Origin: Candidatus Saccharibacteria bacterium UBA6664 | GTDB lineage: Bacteria; Patescibacteriota; Saccharimonadia; Saccharimonadales; Saccharimonadaceae | Assembly: GCA_002455275.1 (NCBI GenBank) | Contig: DKKO01000005.1 | Location: forward strand, 8,863-72,862 | Direction: 5' to 3' | Length of the DNA stretch: 64,000 nt | Shown here: positions 58,864 through 64,000 of the stretch, one piece after another | How positions within the stretch are numbered: the first letter of the stretch is position 1 | How the letters are laid out: each line of letters starts with the position of its first letter | The notes under the pieces: model-generated | Told to the model about the DNA's origin: nothing | Databases searched by the model: none | The model's input: the letters and a program-made list of their open reading frames with translations, nothing else | Program-made: the position numbers and the translations under genes

Positions 58864-60840
58864 ATGTCTAAACAAAAAGCTGACGGCTCGTACGACGGGT
58901 CACAGATTCAAGTATTAGAGGGTCTTGAACCTGTACGTAAACGTCCGGGTATGTATATAGGTAGCACCGGCTATGACGGTGTGCATCATTTAATCAAAGA
59001 AATCGCCGACAACTCCATCGACGAAGCCATTGCTGGTTTTGCTTCAAGAGTTGACGTAGAGATACTTGAAGATGGTGGTATTACTATCGTTGATGATGGT
59101 CGAGGTATTCCGGTAGATAAACACCCTAAAACCGGCTTGAGTACGCTTGAAACAGTGCTGACCGTACTGCATGCAGGTGGAAAGTTTGGCGGTGGTGGTT
59201 ATAAGGTATCCTCAGGACTTCACGGTGTTGGTTCAAGCGTGGTAAATGCTCTCTCAACGAAGTTAATCGCAGAAGTGGTAAAAGACGGCGAATTGTACCG
59301 AATTGAATTTGAGCGCGGCGCGGCAACTAGTCCGCTAAAGAAGATGGGCAAAACTGAACGAGCAGACGGAACGGCTATTACGTTTTATCCAGATCCAACT
59401 ATATTTAAAGAAACTATCGAATTCGATTACAAATGGGTCGTTAATTATCTCCGCCATCAGGCTTACCTTACTAAAGGCGTATACGTTGCCGTTGTAGATA
59501 AGCGAACGAGCGAACGAGCAGCGTTTTACTTTGAAGGTGGTATTCAAAGTTATGCTAAACACTTAAATATCGGAAAGAATGTTGTCGGTGACCAACCATT
59601 TTATGTTGAGAAGCAAGTTGAAGAAGCACTCATCGAAGTTGCCGTTCAATACAACGATAGTTATGTAGAAACCGTACGGCCATTCGCGAACAACGTGCTA
59701 ACCCCAGACGGAGGTACGCATTTGGTAGGTTTCCGTTCTGCGCTTACACGTGTAATTAACGACTATGCTCGTAAAAGTGGCTTACTGAAAGAAAAAGAAG
59801 AGAACCTAACCGGTGACGATATTCGTGAAGGTTTGACCGCGATTATTCTAGTAAAACTACCAGACCCACAGTTTGAAGGTCAGACAAAGAATAAGCTTGG
59901 TAACCCAGAAGTCCGGCGCTACGTCGAGCAAGTAATGAACGAGTACTTCGCATATTATCTTGATGAAACACCCGCAATTGCCAAAAAAATCGTCGGCAAA
60001 GCACTTCTTGCAGCCCGCGCTCGCAAGGCAGCACGCGCAGCACGCGATAACGTTATTCGAAAGGGCGCGCTTGATGGCATGAATCTGCCTGGTAAGTTGG
60101 CAGATTGTTCGAGTAAAGATCCATCTGAAAGCGAGATATATATAGTGGAGGGTGACTCTGCTGGTGGCTCTGCAAAGAGTGGCCGCGATAGCCGTACGCA
60201 AGCAATTCTACCGCTTCGAGGTAAGGTGCTGAATGTTGAACGTGCTCGATTAGACCGTATGTTAGCCAACAACGAAATTGTTGCGTTGATAAAGGCACTA
60301 GGGGTTGGAATTGGTGAGCAATTCGATATCTCGGGCCTTCGTTATCATCGCATTATCATCATGACAGATGCCGATGTTGACGGTAGTCACATTTCCACGC
60401 TACTTTTGACATTCTTATTCCGATACATGAAGGAAGTAATCGACGGCGGACATGTCTATCTGGCAAAACCACCACTCTATAGCGTCAATCATGGTAAAAA
60501 GAAGATTTACGCGTATGACGAAGATGATCGTGAACGAATTCTTGACGAGATAATAAAGAATAAGGCTGAAAAGGGTGTAGTAATTGCTGACGATGAGGAT
60601 AAGAATAAGCAAGCAGGGGTTACAATCTCACGATTTAAGGGACTCGGTGAGATGGACGCAGAGCAACTATGGGAGACGACAATGCAACCCGAAAATAGGG
60701 TATTGATACAAGTCAAGGTAGCCGATGCTGAAGCAGCCGATGCAGTGTTTACCAAATTGATGGGTGATGATGTAAGTCTTCGAAAGAACTTTATTCAAAC
60801 TCGGGCAAAAGACGTTGATTTAGAGGAATTGGATGTATAG
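58864..60840 (+). CDS. gyrB: DNA gyrase subunit B
   Basis: ATPase subunit of gyrase. GHKL motifs EIADNSIDEAIAG and DGRGIPVD, GGGGYKVSSGLHGVGSSVVNALS, the Toprim EGDSAGGSA and MTDADVDGSHI, and the C-terminal ISRFKGLGEMDAEQLWETTM. 658 residues, normal for the short form. Two bases before gyrA, in one operon with its own promoter. Confidence 0.98.
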   Translation: MSKQKADGSYDGSQIQVLEGLEPVRKRPGMYIGSTGYDGVHHLIKEIADNSIDEAIAGFASRVDVEILEDGGITIVDDGRGIPVDKHPKTGLSTLETVLTVLHAGGKFGGGGYKVSSGLHGVGSSVVNALSTKLIAEVVKDGELYRIEFERGAATSPLKKMGKTERADGTAITFYPDPTIFKETIEFDYKWVVNYLRHQAYLTKGVYVAVVDKRTSERAAFYFEGGIQSYAKHLNIGKNVVGDQPFYVEKQVEEALIEVAVQYNDSYVETVRPFANNVLTPDGGTHLVGFRSALTRVINDYARKSGLLKEKEENLTGDDIREGLTAIILVKLPDPQFEGQTKNKLGNPEVRRYVEQVMNEYFAYYLDETPAIAKKIVGKALLAARARKAARAARDNVIRKGALDGMNLPGKLADCSSKDPSESEIYIVEGDSAGGSAKSGRDSRTQAILPLRGKVLNVERARLDRMLANNEIVALIKALGVGIGEQFDISGLRYHRIIIMTDADVDGSHISTLLLTFLFRYMKEVIDGGHVYLAKPPLYSVNHGKKKIYAYDEDDRERILDEIIKNKAEKGVVIADDEDKNKQAGVTISRFKGLGEMDAEQLWETTMQPENRVLIQVKVADAEAADAVFTKLMGDDVSLRKNFIQTRAKDVDLEELDV

Positions 60841-60842
60841 AG

Positions 60843-63356
60843 ATGGACGAAGATAACGCACCAAGCAAATACGAGAACATCGACGAAATTGTTGTTGATA
60901 CTTCTCACTCAAAACTGGTAGAAAACCGTACGGTTGAATCAGTGATGGAAGATAGCTTCCTGCGCTATTCAATGAGCGTGATTATTGATCGTGCACTTCC
61001 AGATGTACGTGATGGCTTAAAGCCAGTTCACCGACGTATCTTGTATTCGATGAACCAAAACGGCAACCGTAGTGGCGCAAAATTTGTAAAATCTGCGCGC
61101 ATCGTTGGTGATGTGATGGGTAAATATCACCCGCATGGCGATAGTGCTATCTACGATTCAATGGTACGTTTGGCGCAGGACTGGAGTATGCGCTACATGC
61201 TCGTACAAGGCCAAGGTAACTTTGGTTCAATGGACGGCGACCCAGCAGCAGCGATGCGATACACAGAAGCTCGTATGAGTAAGGCATCTGATGAACTCTT
61301 GGCTGATATTGATAAAGATACAATTGATTTTCGTGACAACTTTGACGGATCTGAGCAAGAACCAGTAGTATTGCCAGCTAAGCTACCGAACCTGTTACTT
61401 AATGGACAAATTGGTATTGCGGTTGGTATGGCAACAAATATACCACCCCATAACCTTAGCGAGCTAGTTGATGCGATTGTTGAACTTATCGATAATCCAG
61501 AATCAACGGTTGAGGACTTATTGAAGCATATAAAAGGTCCCGACTTCCCAACGGGTGCGACAGTGTATGGCGGTGCGCCAATGAAACAGGCTTACCAAAC
61601 TGGTCGTGGTAGCGTTATGATTCGGGCAGTTGCTGATATTGAGGAGAGCAAAAAGGGTCGTCATCAAATCGTTATAACAGAGATGCCTTATGCTGTAAAT
61701 AAAGCAACACTCATTGAGCGAGTAGCAGAGCTTGTGAAAGAAAAGAAGCTTCTGACAATTAGTGACATTCGCGATGAAAGTGCTCGAGGATCTGTTCGGG
61801 TTGTAATTGAGCTCAAAAAAGATGCATACCCTAAAAAGGTACTCAACCAACTATATAAGTTGACCGCACTTCAAACCAGTTATCACTTCAACATGCTGGC
61901 TCTTATTGATGGCATTCAGCCACGCGTGCTAGGACTATCAGAAATTCTTGAAGAATACCTAAAACACCGCAAGAATGTAGTGAGGCGTCGCACCGAGTTC
62001 GAGCTTCGAAAAGCTAAAGAGCGTGAACATATTCTTGAAGGCTACAAGATTGCACTCGATCACATCGATGAAGTCATCGCCACCATTCGCGCCAGTAAGA
62101 CTCGTGAAGAAGCTGAAACGAATTTGATAAAGAAGTTTAAACTGAGTGAAATTCAGGCTAAAGCTATTCTTGAGATGCAACTTCGCCGATTGACTGGTCT
62201 AGAACGTCAGGCGATTGAAGACGAGCTGAAAGAGCTTAAGGCTCTAATCGCTCGACTTGAAGCTATTCTTGCCGATGAAAAAGAGATCATGATGATTATC
62301 AAGACTGAACTGCTTGAGATCAAAGAAAAGTATGGCGACGAGCGCCGTAGTAAAATTATTAACCACGAACTTGGTAAGTTTAGCGACGAAGAGCTGATAC
62401 CGGAAGAAGAAAGCGTCATATTACTAACGACCGAAAACTACATCAAGCGTACGCTGCTGAGTGAATACCGCCGTCAAAACAGGGGCGGTAAAGGCAAGCG
62501 AGGCATGACAACCAAAGAAGAGGACGTTATCGATCAACTTGTGCCTGCAAGTACACATGATTGGCTTCTATTCTTTACAAATCGAGGTCGTGTATTCCGT
62601 TTGAAGGCTTATGAAGTGCCTGCCGCAAGCTTGGCAGCCAAGGGTGTCGCAGCAGTAAACCTTCTTCAGCTTCAGCCAGAAGAAAAGATTACCTCAATCA
62701 TTCGTCATGAAAAGGATGCCAGTGACGAAGGTTACCTCTTTATGGCAACCTGCAAGGGTACGGTAAAGAAGACACCTCTGAAAGACTATGCAAACATTCG
62801 AACCAACGGTCTGATTGCCCTAAAGCTTGATGATGGTGATGAGCTTCGATGGATAAAGAAAACAGATGGTAAAAGCGATGTGATAATCTCAACATCTGCC
62901 GGTCAGGCTGTGCGTTTCAATGAGTCAGATGCTCGACCAATGGGACGTGCTGCACGGGGTGTAAGGGGTGCTCGGCTTCGACCAAACGATATAGTGGTAG
63001 GTATGGATGTTGTTGCATCTGAAGACCAAACATTGCTTGTAATTAGCGAAAAGGGCTTTGGCAAGCGAACAACGGTTGCTAACTTCCCAAGCCACAAACG
63101 AGGCGGTGTTGGCATAAAAGCGGCGGTTGTAACAGCAAAGACAGGTCCGATTATATCGGTACAGACCATCGACCCAGAAATGACTGATGCAATATTGATT
63201 TCAAAAAATGGACAGACGATTCGTCTGCGACTAGCTGATATTAAGCTTCTAGGTCGAACTACACAAGGTGTAACGATTATGCGGCTATCTGATAGCGACA
63301 GCGTATCATCAATCGGATTGATGCCAGAACAGTCAAAGGACGACGAAGAGGAGTAA
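60843..63356 (+). CDS. gyrA: DNA gyrase subunit A
   Basis: Breakage-reunion subunit. Catalytic Tyr in AAMRYTEARM near residue 140; the quinolone region reads GKYHPHGDSAIYDSMVRLAQDW, with Ser and Asp at the positions altered in resistant mutants. The GyrA box reads QNRGGKG (QRRGGKG is typical), which supports gyrase over topoisomerase IV. Six beta-pinwheel blades end in an acidic tail. 837 residues. Confidence 0.98.
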   Translation: MDEDNAPSKYENIDEIVVDTSHSKLVENRTVESVMEDSFLRYSMSVIIDRALPDVRDGLKPVHRRILYSMNQNGNRSGAKFVKSARIVGDVMGKYHPHGDSAIYDSMVRLAQDWSMRYMLVQGQGNFGSMDGDPAAAMRYTEARMSKASDELLADIDKDTIDFRDNFDGSEQEPVVLPAKLPNLLLNGQIGIAVGMATNIPPHNLSELVDAIVELIDNPESTVEDLLKHIKGPDFPTGATVYGGAPMKQAYQTGRGSVMIRAVADIEESKKGRHQIVITEMPYAVNKATLIERVAELVKEKKLLTISDIRDESARGSVRVVIELKKDAYPKKVLNQLYKLTALQTSYHFNMLALIDGIQPRVLGLSEILEEYLKHRKNVVRRRTEFELRKAKEREHILEGYKIALDHIDEVIATIRASKTREEAETNLIKKFKLSEIQAKAILEMQLRRLTGLERQAIEDELKELKALIARLEAILADEKEIMMIIKTELLEIKEKYGDERRSKIINHELGKFSDEELIPEEESVILLTTENYIKRTLLSEYRRQNRGGKGKRGMTTKEEDVIDQLVPASTHDWLLFFTNRGRVFRLKAYEVPAASLAAKGVAAVNLLQLQPEEKITSIIRHEKDASDEGYLFMATCKGTVKKTPLKDYANIRTNGLIALKLDDGDELRWIKKTDGKSDVIISTSAGQAVRFNESDARPMGRAARGVRGARLRPNDIVVGMDVVASEDQTLLVISEKGFGKRTTVANFPSHKRGGVGIKAAVVTAKTGPIISVQTIDPEMTDAILISKNGQTIRLRLADIKLLGRTTQGVTIMRLSDSDSVSSIGLMPEQSKDDEEE

Positions 63357-63367
63357 AATAGTACTAT

Positions 63368-63802
63368 ATGCAAGGTCTATCACCATACCTACTATCAATC
63401 TTGGCAGGATGGGTTATCGCTCAAGGCTTGAAGTACGTCTTTGCGGTACTAAAAAGTCGTGATCTGATAGGTAACGTCAGACAGCTATATCTTTCAGGTA
63501 ATATGCCGAGCGCGCATACTGCGACGGTTGTGGCACTTGCGACGGTGATTGGCTTGAAAGATGGGGTAGACTCAGCATTGTTTGCGCTAGCGGCTCTATT
63601 TGCGGCGATAGTGATGTACGATGCCATGATGGTTCGTCGATCGTCTGGCGAGCAAGGTCTAGCGCTCCAGCAACTGATAGGTGAGCTCAAAAGCAAGGTC
63701 TTGCTTCCTCGTGCGGCAAAAGGCCACACACCTCTAGAAGTGGTCACTGGACTAGTAATTGGCGTCATTATTGGAATCGTTGTCTTTATAGCTACAAAAT
63801 AG
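63368..63802 (+). CDS. Divergent PAP2-family membrane protein (DUF212)
   Basis: 144 residues with the family signature GNMPSAHTATVVALATVIGLKDG and YDAMMVRRSSGEQ, plus GHTPLEVVTGLVIGVIIGIVV. Four membrane segments. Members are acid phosphatase-like and probably act on lipid phosphates; the PSAHT histidine is present. Starts 11 bases after gyrA with GACGAAGAGGAG upstream and may be co-transcribed. Confidence 0.9.
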   Translation: MQGLSPYLLSILAGWVIAQGLKYVFAVLKSRDLIGNVRQLYLSGNMPSAHTATVVALATVIGLKDGVDSALFALAALFAAIVMYDAMMVRRSSGEQGLALQQLIGELKSKVLLPRAAKGHTPLEVVTGLVIGVIIGIVVFIATK

Positions 63803-63816
63803 CAGGCTTTGAAGGC

Positions 63817-63845
63817 TTGACGCACCTCTTTAAATCCTGTATGAT
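63817..63845 (+). promoter_or_regulatory. Promoter of the rRNA operon
   Basis: TTGACG (63817-63822), 17-base spacer, TATGAT (63840-63845). About 125 bases of leader precede 16S. Confidence 0.85.
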
Positions 63846-63975
63846 GGATAACAGTCTGTCCAGGGAACTGCGAGAAACTACGGGTTACCGGTCAGATTTT
63901 AATGTACGTTAACAATTTAGTTGTGCAATAACATCGTCAGTCTATGATGTAGACGTCACTCTAGTAGTGACATCT

Positions 63976-64000
63976 TTTATGGAGAGTTTGATCCTGGCTC
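63976..64000 (+). rRNA. rrs: 16S ribosomal RNA, 5' end only
   Basis: The window ends in GGAGAGTTTGATCCTGGCTC, the universal 16S start. Aligning AGAG to E. coli positions 8-11 puts the first base at about 63976. The rest lies beyond the window. Confidence 0.95.

Noticed and set aside
1..64000. Alternative genetic code (UGA as Gly), as in some other CPR lineages
   Set aside because: TGA ends several well-bounded genes (for example pilM at 21942 and the TPR gene at 18292), and no in-frame TGA interrupts a conserved protein.
1..64000. CRISPR arrays, insertion sequences or prophage
   Set aside because: No regularly spaced direct repeats, transposase or phage structural genes were seen. The only recombinase is a chromosomal Xer protein.

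Overview
The window reads as a piece of a Candidatus Saccharibacteria (TM7, Patescibacteria/CPR) chromosome. This is inferred from gene content and style and was not tested against a database. The evidence is: a compact type IV pilus locus with PilM/N/O, PilB, PilT, PilC, PilD and several pilins; an RNase J-centred RNA decay system; Gram-positive-like surface features (an LPQTG protein, a sortase-like protein, a T-box); small genes with short spacers; very little biosynthesis; and TGA used as a normal stop (code 11). Base composition is moderate throughout, apart from one strikingly GC-rich island.

Layout. 0-11.4 kb: end of a phosphotransferase-like gene, RNase J, FtsK, a hypothetical gene, rpsF-ssb-rpsR, a small membrane protein, efp, a possible 2H phosphoesterase, a secreted class A beta-lactamase-like serine hydrolase and tlyA, which carries a palindrome-rich in-frame insertion. 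11.4-16.6 kb: four GC-rich, actinobacterial-looking genes for exported proteins (small secreted protein, large surface protein, sortase-like protein, calcium-binding-repeat protein). Each is a separate unit with an AT-rich consensus promoter and a structured leader. 16.6-33.3 kb: ychF, then a long + strand pilus cluster starting with a TPR protein and a large secreted protein and ending with a PilX-like protein, then a convergent Xer recombinase. 33.3-48 kb: cell-envelope and housekeeping genes (uppP, ndk, PH-domain protein, SurA/PrsA-like foldase, superoxide dismutase, glycosyltransferase, nrdR), five tRNAs, a 36-residue small protein, a thrS-HAD-ATL-miaA operon under a T-box, a site-2-protease-like gene, a candidate new ncRNA, a Nudix-RNase H fusion and RNase P RNA. 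48-58.7 kb: infC-rpmI-rplT, a ComM-like ATPase, tmRNA, about 1.1 kb with no gene, a TraG/VirD4-like ATPase cluster and an LPQTG surface protein. 58.8-64 kb: gyrB-gyrA, a PAP2-related membrane protein, a consensus rRNA promoter and the first bases of 16S rRNA.

How the parts work together. Much of the window serves the cell surface: pili, secreted adhesin-like proteins, sortase-type anchoring, peptidoglycan enzymes, lipid-carrier recycling and protein folding outside the membrane. This fits an epibiont attached to an actinobacterial host. Regulation visible in the sequence includes a thrS T-box whose UGGA matches the U73 of the tRNA-Thr encoded here, an AUC start on infC, a possible bS6:bS18 leader hairpin, a possible NrdR box, and many promoters whose -10 box lies only 6-9 bases from the ATG, implying leaderless mRNAs. 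The most unusual items are the GC-rich exported-protein island, the palindromic insertion in tlyA, the ncRNA candidate at 46386-46528 and the promoter-terminator-defined small ORF at 39877-39987.
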